The notes beneath the pieces were generated by a model that searched no databases, was not told the DNA's origin, and saw only the letters and a list, made by a program, of their open reading frames with translations. A stretch of 64,000 bases of DNA from Arcuatula senhousia. Taxonomy: Eukaryota > Mollusca > Bivalvia > Mytilida > Mytilidae. Position 1 is the first letter of the stretch. Each line of letters opens with the position of its first letter. The position numbers and the translations under genes were made by a program. Shown piece by piece: positions 45,394 to 55,519 of this stretch. The stretch spans positions 77,500,355-77,564,354 of the forward strand of contig OZ020304.1 in assembly GCA_963971305.1 (NCBI GenBank), written 5' to 3'.

Positions 45394-45942
45394 ATGGCTT
45401 ATCAGTGCTCCGAATGCAATAGACGGTTTTCATGGCCGAGTGATGTTACACGACACGAGAAGGTGAAGCATGTAGACTCGAAAGAGAAAATGGCAACACA
45501 AACTAAGACTCGACACGTTGTACCACCGGGAGAACATTCAAGACGTCCAAAGAGTGCGGAACATAGACTTGAAAGTTTAGGAAAAGCAATATACAAGGAA
45601 ATAAGACACTTGACAAAGCTACAAGACTCAAAGAGAGAACAGATGGCAAAGTTAAAGAAGACACGGCGATCGATTAAGTCTGAGAAGACCAAGGATGTAA
45701 AGAACCTTAACGCTGTAAAGGCCAAGAAGCCCATGAACCATAATGGAAAATCAGTAAAGCCTACAAAGAACTCAAGAAGAAGACTAGCAAAGTCCAAGGA
45801 AGTAAAGAACCTCAACGGTGTAAAGACCAAGAAACCCATGAACCACAAGCCTACAAAGACCTCAAGAGGAAGAAAGCCCAAGACAAACAAGGAACATCCA
45901 AAAGAAACCAACCAACCCATTAAAGAAGAAGCGATCGTTTAA
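45394..45942 (+). CDS. C2H2 zinc-finger, lysine-rich basic protein, intact
   Basis: 182 residues. A single C2H2 finger occupies 5-26 (Cys5, Cys8, His21, His26). A linker to about 67 is followed by a very basic tail (68-182) with two copies of a VKNLN-VK-KKPMNH-KPTK-SR-R repeat (102-130 and 137-161). No membrane segment or enzyme motif. It is the first gene out from the central promoter and about 570 bp past it. The basic tail suggests DNA binding or compaction. By analogy with protein-primed replicons it could be a core or terminal protein, but that is inference. The left copy is split by the Crypton, so this is the only intact one. Confidence 0.7.
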   Translation: MAYQCSECNRRFSWPSDVTRHEKVKHVDSKEKMATQTKTRHVVPPGEHSRRPKSAEHRLESLGKAIYKEIRHLTKLQDSKREQMAKLKKTRRSIKSEKTKDVKNLNAVKAKKPMNHNGKSVKPTKNSRRRLAKSKEVKNLNGVKTKKPMNHKPTKTSRGRKPKTNKEHPKETNQPIKEEAIV

Positions 45943-46564
45943 AGACTACCTGAAGAAGAATATCTTAACTCAATAAACCATCCGAACTAGTATACGCGTT
46001 TTCGTTCTTCCCATGGAACAGTAAAATCCCTCTCCCCCTAAACTACCTCTACTGGAGCAGCAATAGCAGCCATTTACCCTCCGCCGCCGCCGCAGCAGCA
46101 GCAGCAGCCCCAATATCCCCCATTACACCCCCCCTATTTTACTCATTTTACCCCCAAAACACCCATTTTAGCCCCATTTCACTCATTTTCACCCCAAAAC
46201 ACCCATTTTAAGCCATTTTCCCCCTTTAAGAATACCTATTGAAGCGTTTTCGACACAAAAATACAAGACAGAGATCTAAACGTTTGTCTTAAAAACGAAA
46301 ATCGGTACATCAAATTCAAACAAAATCAAAATGCATTGACGAAAAACCTTCCACTTTAAAAAGAAACTCACAAAATCTTACCACAAAAGAAAATCTGTTG
46401 ATGAAAAAACAACTAACTACGAAAACAAACTTACAAAATCTTACCGTTAAGAAAATCTGTTGAAGAAAAAACATCAAACTACGAAAACAAACTTACAAAA
46501 TCTTTCCGTTAAGAAAATATGTTGACGAAAAATCAGCAAACATAAAAAATTTGAAGAACAGATT
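45943..46564 (+). other. Intergenic part of the right arm
   Basis: No gene. It holds a GCC/GCAGCA trinucleotide run (46,080-46,108), CCCATTTTA-type repeats (46,120-46,215) and three imperfect repeats of about 65 bp around CTTACAAAATCTTACCG (46,340-46,545). All are mirrored at 25,735-26,290, except for a 12-bp unit difference in the CCCATTTTA repeats. Confidence 0.6.
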
Positions 46565-49500
46565 CTTAGTAATAATTTGGTTCCCCAGTTTGGTATTTTT
46601 GGTTATACTGTTCTATGCTCTTCATATTCATACAGTGTTTGGCATTTTCAATATTTTTGGTAGAGCGCCTCTGATGAGTCTTGAATAGACGAAACGCGCG
46701 TCAGGCGTAGCAAAATTTATTGTCTGGAACTTTGTTGTCATTTGTATTTCGAACACACGTGAAGGTTAGCACTGCTGGTGGAGTTTAAATTCCCCGAGGT
46801 TAGCCCGCTCCGGCACCAACACTTTTGAGTTGGAGAATACATCAAAGCTTTAAATTATCCGTCTAAATTTCAAAATTGTCTAAACCCTAAGGTTCTTCCT
46901 ACCCCAGACAAAGGTTGAATATCTTAGTAATAATTTGGTTCCCCAGTTTGGTATTTTTGGTTATACTGTTCTATGCTCTTCATATTCATACAGTGTTTGG
47001 CATTTTCAATATTTTTGGTAGAGCGCCTCTGATGAGTCTTGAATAGACGAAACGCGCGTCAGGCGTAGCAAAATTTATTGTCTGGAACTTTGTTGTCATT
47101 TGTATTTCGAACACACGTGAAGGTTAGCACTGCTGGTGGAGTTTAAATTCCCCGAGGTTAGCCCGCTCCGGCACCAACACTTTTGAGTTGGAGAATACAT
47201 CAAAGCTTTAAATTATCCGTCTAAATTTCAAAATTGTCTAAACCCTAAGGTTCTTCCTACCCCAGACAAAGGTTGAATATCTTAGTAATAATTTGGTTCC
47301 CCAGTTTGGTATTTTTGGTTATACTGTTCTATGCTCTTCATATTCATACAGTGTTTGGCATTTTCAATATTTTTGGTAGAGCGCCTCTGATGAGTCTTGA
47401 ATAGACGAAACGCGCGTCAGGCGTAGCAAAATTTATTGTCTGGAACTTTGTTGTCATTTGTATTTCGAACACATGTGAAGGTTAGCACTGCTGGTGGAGT
47501 TTAAATTCCCCGAGGTTAGCCCGCTCCGGCACCAACACTTTTGAGTTGGAGAATACATCAAAGCTTTAAATTATCCGTCTAAATTTCAAAATTGTCTAAA
47601 CCCTAAGGTTCTTCCTACCCCAGACAAAGGTTGAATATCTTAGTAATAATTTGGTTCCCCAGTTTGGTATTTTTGGTTATACTGTTCTATGCTCTTCATA
47701 TTCATACAGTGTTTGGCATTTTCAATATTTTTGGTAGAGCGCCTCTGGTGAGTCTTGAATAGACGAAACGCGCGTCAGGCGTAGCAAAATTTATTGTCTG
47801 GAACTTTGTTGTCATTTGTATTTCGAACACACGTGAAGGTTAGCACTGCTGGTGGAGTTTAAATTCCCCGAGGTTAGCCCGCTCCGGCACCAACACTTTT
47901 GAGTTGGAGAATACATCAAAGCTTTAAATTATCCGTCTAAATTTCAAAATTGTCTAAACCCTAAGGTTCTTCCTACCCCAGACAAAGGTTGAATATCTTA
48001 GTAATAATTTGGTTCCCCAGTTTGGTATTTTTGGTTATACTGTTCTATGCTCTTCATATTCATACAGTGTTTGGCATTTTCAATATTTTTGGTAGAGCGC
48101 CTCTGATGAGTCTTGAATAGACGAAACGCGCGTCAGGCGTAGCAAAATTTATTGTCTGGAACTTTGTTGTCATTTGTATTTCGAACACACGTGAAGGTTA
48201 GCACTGCTGGTGGAGTTTAAATTCCCCGAGGTTAGCCCGCTCCGGCACCAACACTTTTGAGTTGGAGAATACATCAAAGCTTTAAATTATCCGTCTAAAT
48301 TTCAAAATTGTCTAAACCCTAAGGTTCTTCCTACCCCAGACAAAGGTTGAATATCTTAGTAATAATTTGGTTCCCCAGTTTGATATTTTTGGTTATACTG
48401 TTCTATGCTCTTCATATTCATACAGTGTTTGGCATTTTCAATATTTTTGGTAGAGCGCCTCTGATGAGTCTTGAATAGACGAAACGCGCGTCAGGCGTAG
48501 CAAAATTTATTGTCTGGAACTTTGTTGTCATTTGTATTTCGAACACACGTGAAGGTTAGCACTGCTGGTGGAGTTTAAATTCCCCGAGGTTAGCCCGCTC
48601 CGGCACCAACACTTTTGAGTTGGAGAATACATCAAAGCTTTAAATTATCCGTCTAAATTTCAAAATTGTCTAAACCCTAAGGTTCTTCCTACCCCAGACA
48701 AAGGTTGAATATCTTAGTAATAATTTGGTTCCCCAGTTTGGTATTTTTGGTTATACTGTTCTATGCTCTTCATATTCATACAGTGTTTGGCATTTTCAAT
48801 ATTTTTGGTAGAGCGCCTCTGATGAGTCTTGAATAGACGAAACGCGCGTCAGGCGTAGCAAAATTTATTGTCTGGAACTTTGTTGTCATTTGTATTTCGA
48901 ACACACGTGAAGGTTAGCACTGCTGGTGGAGTTTAAATTCCCCGAGGTTAGCCCGCTCCGGCACCAACACTTTTGAGTTGGAGAATACATCAAAGCTTTA
49001 AATTATCCGTCTAAATTTCAAAATTGTCTAAACCCTAAGGTTCTTCCTACCCCAGACAAAGGTTGAATATCTTAGTAATAATTTGGTTCCCCAGTTTGAT
49101 ATTTTTGGTTATACTGTTCTATGCTCTTCATATTCATACAGTGTTTGGCATTTTCAATATTTTTGGTAGAGCGCCTCTGATGAGTCTTGAATAGACGAAA
49201 CGCGCGTCAGGCGTAGCAAAATTTATTGTCTGGAACTTTGTTGTCATTTGTATTTCGAACACACGTGAAGGTTAGCACTGCTGGTGGAGTTTAAATTCCC
49301 CGAGGTTAGCCCGCTCCGGCACCAACACTTTTGAGTTGGAGAATACATCAAAGCTTTAAATTATCCGTCTAAATTTCAAAATTGTCTAAACCCTAAGGTT
49401 CTTCCTACCCCAGACAAAGGTTGAATATCTTAGTAATAATTTGGTTCCCCAGTTTGGTATTTTTGGTTATACTGTTCTATGCTCTTCATATTCATACAGT

Positions 49501-50330
49501 GTTTGGCATTTTCAATATTTTTGGTAGAGCGCCTCTGATGAGTCTTGAATAGACGAAACGCGCGTCAGGCGTAGCAAAATTTATTGTCTGGAACTTTGTT
49601 GTCATTTGTATTTCGAACACACGTGAAGGTTAGCACTGCTGGTGGAGTTTAAATTCCCCGAGGTTAGCCCGCTCCGGCACCAACACTTTTGAGTTGGAGA
49701 ATACATCAAAGCTTTAAATTATCCGTCTAAATTTCAAAATTGTCTAAACCCTAAGGTTCTTCCTACCCCAGACAAAGGTTGAATATCTTAGTAATAATTT
49801 GGTTCCCCAGTTTGGTATTTTTGGTTATACTGTTCTATGCTCTTCATATTCATACAGTGTTTGGCATTTTCAATATTTTTGGTAGAGCGCCTCTGATGAG
49901 TCTTGAATAGACGAAACGCGCGTCAGGCGTAGCAAAATTTATTGTCTGGAACTTTGTTGTCATTTGTATTTCGAACACACGTGAAGGTTAGCACTGCTGG
50001 TGGAGTTTAAATTCCCCGAGGTTAGCCCGCTCCGGCACCAACACTTTTGAGTTGGAGAATACATCAAAGCTTTAAATTATCCGTCTAAATTTCAAAATTG
50101 TCTAAACCCTAAGGTTCTTCCTACCCCAGACAAAGGTTGAATATCTTAGTAATAATTTGGTTCCCCAGTTTGGTATTTTTGGTTATACTGTTCTATGCTC
50201 TTCATATTCATACAGTGTTTGGCATTTTCAATATTTTTGGTAGAGCGCCTCTGATGAGTCTTGAATAGACGAAACGCGCGTCAGGCGTAGCAAAATTTAT
50301 TGTCTGGAACTTTGTTGTCATTTGTATTTC
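46565..50330 (+). mobile_element. Tandem array of a 358-bp repeat inserted in the right arm
   Basis: Ten full units start at 46,565 and every 358 bp to 49,787. A partial unit (50,145-50,330) ends with GGAACTTTGTTGTCATTTGT. Units differ at only a few sites. The mirror site in the left arm (about 25,706) is empty and reads GATTCCAACA, so the insertion made no target duplication. Single or diverged family members lie at 31,238, 38,180, 59,107 and 60,037. The termini are not those of canonical Helitrons. Tandem-core elements without TSD are known from bivalves (the pearl/CvA type), the closest description I can offer. Confidence 0.8.
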
Positions 50331-50411
50331 CAACAAAAAGCAATTCGATGAACTAAAACTTACAAAACGTAAAATCAAGTCCAAACCAGTTCTAACCGGT
50401 TTGATCCAGAA

Positions 50412-50433
50412 GTCACGTGACATGATCACGTGG
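50412..50433. promoter_or_regulatory. Paired E-boxes, right arm
   Basis: CACGTG at 50,414-50,419 (within TCACGTGA) and at 50,427-50,432, upstream of the polymerase. The motif ATTAGACACC follows at 50,481-50,490, as it does before the small C2H2 gene (45,373-45,382). Confidence 0.4.
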
Positions 50434-50721
50434 TACAATCCATTATACAGGTAAACCATTTGAAATGAAATCATTTTACGATTAGACACCAAAGAGTTCA
50501 GACGTGTTTTAACGAAGAGAAAAGGTATGACTCATACATATCCAACTTAACTTTGAAAGGCATACTACTAAAAGAGGAGGAAACAATAGACAATATATAA
50601 TTTGAAAGGCATACAAGTAAAAGAGAAGGAATCAATAAACGACATATTATTTTAAACGTATACAATTAAAAAAGAGGAAACAATAGACACCATATACTTA
50701 CCTGTGTTATTTTTATTTCAG

Positions 50722-53700
50722 ATGGCTAAGCAATTTACCTGCAACCAATGTGAAGCCAATTTTGAGAAGATGAGTCAGCTACATCGTCATAGACGATGGA
50801 CCAACCACCGAGAGACTTATTCGTGTACTAGATGCACCAAGACTTTTACAAGGCGGGAGAATCTACAAGCTCACATGACCCGCCACCAAATGGGTTACGA
50901 ATGTACCCAATGCAACCAGGCCTTTGCCACTCAACGCCATTTAGAGTTACATCAGAAAAGACATGGACAAAGAGGAGCAGGGCAACCGTTCCACATGGAT
51001 GATCCGAAATCCTATTACACCATCAAACGGCAGGAGAAGAAAAGAATACTCAAGTTTGGAACTTCGAGAAATCATTATACCGTCACTTTTAAAGAATTTG
51101 AAGTCACGGACCTGCCTTCCATCACAAGAACACTACATCGGTTATTCGACTCCATCCTGCAAACTATTGGAGAAGAGATGAAAGAACACGACTTTGTTAA
51201 ACTAACAATTGAAACCAACTCCCTTGACTTCCCGATTGCCCTTCCAGTATTACAACTCAAGGACTTGACTACGGAACTACTATTAAAGGAAATAGAAAGA
51301 GTATTACAATCTCATGAAGAGTTTGTATTGGACGGAAGCCTGGAATTAGATATCCTTCACGTATCTATTCCCGAAGGAAGCGGGCGCAAAAGATGCAATT
51401 ACGTTGATCTCAACAGAATGCTAAAAGACAAACAAAGTATCATAAGAATACAGAACCGAGACGAGATCTGATGTGCTAGAGCCATCGTTACAGCGAAAGC
51501 CAGGATCGATAAACACTCAAAGTGGGACACTATCCGCAAAGGACGGTACATTCAAGAATACTTGGCCGTACAACTGCACGAGAAAGCCAATGTACCCAAA
51601 GGCCCGTGCGGCATCGAAGAACTCAAACAATTCCAAGCTGTACTACCGGAATACCAAATCATCGTTTTCTCCAAAGACTACTTTAACGGCATCATCTACG
51701 AAGGCCCGGAAACCGAAAAGAAGATATACTTATACCACCATGACGACCATTACGATGTTATCACCACCGTAGCAGGTTTCAAGACCAGAGTCTATTACTG
51801 CGACAAGTGTAAAAAAGGGTATAACAACAAAGACGAGCATGCATGCAGCAACCCATGCATCCTTTGTAAGAAGATACACGAACCTTGTGAAGACAGTTGG
51901 ATCAACTGTAGCCAATGTGGTCGGAACTTTAGGGGAAAAGAGTGCTTCCAACTCCATTTGGAGCAAACAAAGAAGGGCAACTCAACATGTAAATGGTACT
52001 ACAAGTGTAAAGACTGTGGCCACACTGTCAACATGGAGAAGAGGAAAACAGACCATGAGTGTGGCGAGATGTACTGTTCCACCTGTAAACAGTACTGCGA
52101 TCCAAACCACCAGTGTTACATGATGCCTATAGTAATCAAAGAACCTCCCAAAGAGCAAACTTACATCTTCTTCGATTTCGAATGTACACAAGACGACCTC
52201 ATAGAGTGTGAAATGGGATACCAACCTGACACCGACGGAAGATGTTCACACTGTAAAGCCAGTACCTGTGGAGCTATGGAACACCGACCCAACTTATGTG
52301 TGGTTCATAAAGTGTGAACCGTGTGCATGGAGGAGGAAGTGAATGCAGAGAGTACCTGCAAGAAATGTGGACAGAACCAACTGATCTTTAGAGGACCCAA
52401 TACCACCAACCACTTTTGCAACTGGCTATTTTCCGGAGACAACACGAACTCCACCGTAATTTGCCACAACTTTAAAGGCTACGACTCTTTCCCTGTCCTG
52501 CAATACCTATTTGACCAAGGAATCCACCCCAAGATCGTTCCCAATGGCGCCAAGAACATGGCAGTTACTATTCCAAACTGCAGCATACGGATGATAGATT
52601 CCCTCAACTTCCTTCCCACGGCCTTAGCCAAACTCCCGAAAATGTTTGGATTCGAAGAACTCCACAAAGGATACTTCCCACATCTGTTTAACACAAAGGA
52701 AAACCAGAACGTTAGATTAGAAACTCTTCCAGACATCAATTACTACAATCCCGATGGAATGAAAGCGGAAGAACGGGAAACATTCATGCATTGGTACGAA
52801 GACCACAGGAACGACCCATTTGACGTCCAAAAGGAACTCTTGAAGTACTGCATCACTGACGTAGACATACTGAGAAAAGCCTGTTTAACCTTTAGACAAC
52901 TGTTCATGGACACTTTAGAGGGTACTCCAATCGACCCCTTCCAAAACAGTATCACCATTGCCTCTGCCTGCAACCTAGTCTTTCGATCCAAGTTTCTACG
53001 GTGGAATACTATTGGCCTCATTCCGGCGCAAGGCTATCGACCAGAACACAAGCACTCTATTAAAGCCATGAAATGGTTAAAATATGTATCCGCAATAAAA
53101 GACATACAGATTCAACATGCACAGAACGAAGGAGAAAAACAGATCGGTCCCTACAGAGTAGACGGATACCACGATGGAACCGTGTACGAATTTCACGACT
53201 GCTACTGGCACGGGTGTCCCAGATGTTACTCAAAAGAGACCATCAATACGGTCAATAACATGTCCATGTACGATCTACATCAACGGACCCTAGAAAAGAA
53301 GACCTATCTGCAACAAGAAGGGTACACCTACGTAGAAAAATGGGAATGTGACTTTGAGAGGGAGTTGAAAACTGATACAACCATGAGCGACTTTGTCAAC
53401 TCCTTAGAGATGATCCCACCCTTAGAACCACGAGAAGCCTTTTATGGTGGACGAACAGAAGCCTTTACCTTGTACAAAGAGGCGGAAGAAAACAGTATCA
53501 ACTACTATGACGTGACATCACTCTATCCATTTGTCAACAAGACCGGAAAAGTACCTAAAGGACATCCCGTCATCATTACGGAAAACTTTGGGGACATCCA
53601 CGAGTACGAAGGATTGGTGAAATGTAAAGTACTACCACCCAGAAACCTATACATTCCTGTTTTACCCAGCAAGATCAACAGCAAACTGATGTTCTCACTC

Positions 53701-54777
53701 TGTCGTACCTGTACGGAAACCTACCAGCAGGAGGCTTGTAACCATACTGAAAAAGATAGAGCTATAACGGGAACTTGGGTAACAGATGAGTTGAAGAAGG
53801 CCTTGGAAAAGGGATATTCCATCTTAACCATCTACGAAGTATGGCATTTCGAAGAGGTAGATCAGTACGATCCCGGTACGAAGTCTGGAGGACTCTTCAC
53901 TGACTACATCAATACATTCTTGAAAATGAAACAAGAAGCTAGTGGCTGGCCGGAGTGGTGCCAATCTGAGGAGGATAAACTACATTACATCAAGGATTAC
54001 GAGGAAAAGGAAGGGATACAGTTAGACTATAACAAAGTAGAAAAGAACCTCGGCATCAGGTCTTTAGCCAAACTGATGTTGAACAGCTTTTGGGGCAAAT
54101 TTGGGCAAAGAAACAACATGCAACAGACAACCTACATTACAGAACAAAAGAAATACTTTGACATGTTAACCAGCAAACAAATAGAAGTGACCGGAATCCA
54201 GTTTGTTAACGATGAAATGGTAGAACTAAGATGGAAATTTAAAGAAGAATTCATCGAAACCTCAAAGAAAACGAACGTCGTCATAGCAGCCTATACTACC
54301 GCCCAGGCCAGACTCAAACTGTATTCTTATCTGGAGAATTTGGGACCAAGAACACTGTACTGCGACACGGACTCCATCGTATTTACATCGAAACCAGGAG
54401 AATGGAGGCCTAAGCTGGGAGACTACTTAGGGGATTTAACAGATGAAGTACCCGGAAATACTATTACAGAGTTTGTTACGGGAGGACCAAAGAACTATGC
54501 ATACAAACTAGCCATTCCCGAGAAAGGAGGAAACAGAACTATGTGCAAAGTTCGTGGAATAACACTAAACTTCAAGAACGCATTAGACATCAACTACGAC
54601 ACCATCAAGGAGATGGTCACCATCAACAGAAGCGATATCAGGACAGTGAGAGACGAATATAAGATCCAAAGAAGCAATCAAAAACTGTTAACTGTTTCAC
54701 AAAAGAAAGACTATCGAATTGTATTTGACAAAAGAGTGATCATGAACGATTTAACCACCAGACCCTATGGATATTAA
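50722..54777 (+). pseudogene. Family B DNA polymerase (protein-primed type), right arm, two in-frame TGAs
   Basis: One frame of 1,351 codons from ATG 50,722 (the frame opens at 50,704), interrupted only by TGA at codons 250 (51,469-51,471) and 532 (52,315-52,317). Both are TGC in the left copy. Three C2H2 fingers lie at 7-81 and a Cys-rich zinc region at about 360-465. Exonuclease motifs are FDFE (Asp485/Glu487), HNFKGYD (Asn583/Asp588) and YCITD (Tyr709/Asp713). The Vsr-like block has Asp814, Glu823 and YWHGC. Polymerase motifs are DVTSLYP (Asp930), K-LMLNSFWG (Lys1117, Asn1121) and YCDTDS (Asp1215/Asp1217), with a KRV...RPYGY-type end. In this family the enzyme copies linear DNA from a protein primer. 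It may have been recently active, or translation may need readthrough. AATAAA signals follow. Confidence 0.9.
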
Positions 54778-54796
54778 ATTTGTAAAATAGAATGTC

Positions 54797-54866
54797 AATA
54801 AAACGTAGAATGTTAATAAAAGTTGTACCTGATTTTGAGTTTTTATTGAAAACTTAAGAAAATAAA
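54797..54866 (+). terminator. Poly(A) signals of the polymerase gene, right arm
   Basis: AATAAA occurs at about 54,798, 54,814 and 54,860, within 90 bp of the stop codon, and is mirrored in the left arm near 21,188-21,255. Confidence 0.6.
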
Positions 54867-55015
54867 AGCAATCAATACAATAACAAAGACAAAAAAAGAG
54901 CCCATAAAGGGCGAAAAAAAAACGAAAAGAAGAACCAATTAGAGCTGAGCCATACATGAGGGGGAGTAAAACTATATAACACATAGAAATGACAGGGCGA
55001 CACTAACAAAACAAT

Positions 55016-55212
55016 GGTTAGGATTAGGGTTAGGGCTAGGGTAAGGATTAGGGTTAGGGCTAGGGTTAGGGTTAGGGCTAGGGTAAGGGTTAAAGGTTAG
55101 GGTAAGGGATAAGAGATTAGGTTTAGGGTAAAGATTAGAGTTAGGGTTAGAAATGAGGGTAAGGATTTAAGGTTAGGGTAAGGGATTAGAGATTAGGTTT
55201 AGGATTAGGGTA
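55016..55212 (+). repeat. Telomere-like TTAGGG repeats, right arm
   Basis: Degenerate TTAGGG, CTAGGG and TAAGGG units ending about 90 bp before the right terminus. The right arm lacks about 138 bp that the left arm has between the telomere-like block and the end (left 20,703-20,840). Confidence 0.8.
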
Positions 55213-55303
55213 AGATTGTTGACAGTTGTCGCCATGTGGTTTGACCTTTCGTCTATGGAAAATTAAAAGTACAAAGTGTCCTAGAGAGACCCGGTATACT
55301 ACT

Positions 55304-55309
55304 AAAACA
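55304..55309 (+). repeat. Target-site duplication AAAACA, right
   Basis: Directly follows ...GGTATACTACT and matches 20,617-20,622 exactly. Confidence 0.7.
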
Positions 55310-55365
55310 TGCTTGATTATTTCTTTTATAGTTACCAACTTGATACGATGCTTTATGTACGATAC

Positions 55366-55512
55366 TTTGTTTTTGTCCGACGTCGCTTTTGTCTGATATT
55401 TTGCTTTTTGTCCGAACTTTTGCTTTTTGTCCTTCAACCTTTTGTCCGATATTTTTACTTTTGTCTGATTTTTTGCTCTTTTGTCCGTGTCCTATTATCT
55501 TTTTGTCCGATA
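55366..55512 (+). repeat. Imperfect TTTTTGTCCGA short tandem repeat
   Basis: About eight imperfect repeats of TTTTTGTCCGA or TTTTGTCTGA, spaced 12-22 bp. The two overlapping minus-strand frames are translations of this repeat. Confidence 0.7.
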
Positions 55513-55519
55513 TAAGTAC

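Larger units (their letters stand above)
20623..55303. mobile_element. Giant palindromic PolB transposon (about 13.8 kb without later insertions)
   Basis: The arms are 20,623-26,665 plus 43,812-44,588 (left) and 44,818-46,564 plus 50,331-55,303 (right), inverted copies that look about 99% identical by eye. The centre is about 44,589-44,817. The outer ends are AGTAGTATACCGGG and its complement, flanked by AAAACA. Each arm reads outward from the centre: small C2H2/basic protein gene, E-box region, DNA polymerase, poly(A) signals, telomere-like repeats, terminus. Nine bases TATACTACT also recur at both ends of the right arm (44,829-44,837 and 55,295-55,303). No integrase, capsid, ATPase or protease was found. 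It is related to Maverick/Polinton elements by polymerase type and TSD length but differs in layout. Confidence 0.8.

Noticed and set aside
46565..50330. CRISPR array
   Set aside because: Units of 358 bp are directly adjacent without unique spacers, in an animal genome.
46565..50330. Canonical Helitron
   Set aside because: The ends are not TC...CTRR, and no 3' hairpin or Rep/helicase gene was seen. Only the lack of TSD fits.
50722..54777. Idea that the two TGA codons at cysteine positions encode selenocysteine
   Set aside because: The positions are TGC in the other arm, they are zinc-region or linker cysteines rather than redox motifs, and no SECIS-like element was recognised after the gene. 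Decay is simpler.
20623..55303. Palindrome as a sequencing or assembly fold-back artefact
   Set aside because: Each arm has its own insertion, deletion and point changes (Crypton in one, 358-bp array in the other, a 138-bp difference near the end), and a 6-bp TSD frames the whole. An artefact would give identical arms. Long-read confirmation would still be useful.
20617..55309. Complete Maverick/Polinton
   Set aside because: No retroviral-type integrase, packaging ATPase, cysteine protease or capsid gene was found on either strand.
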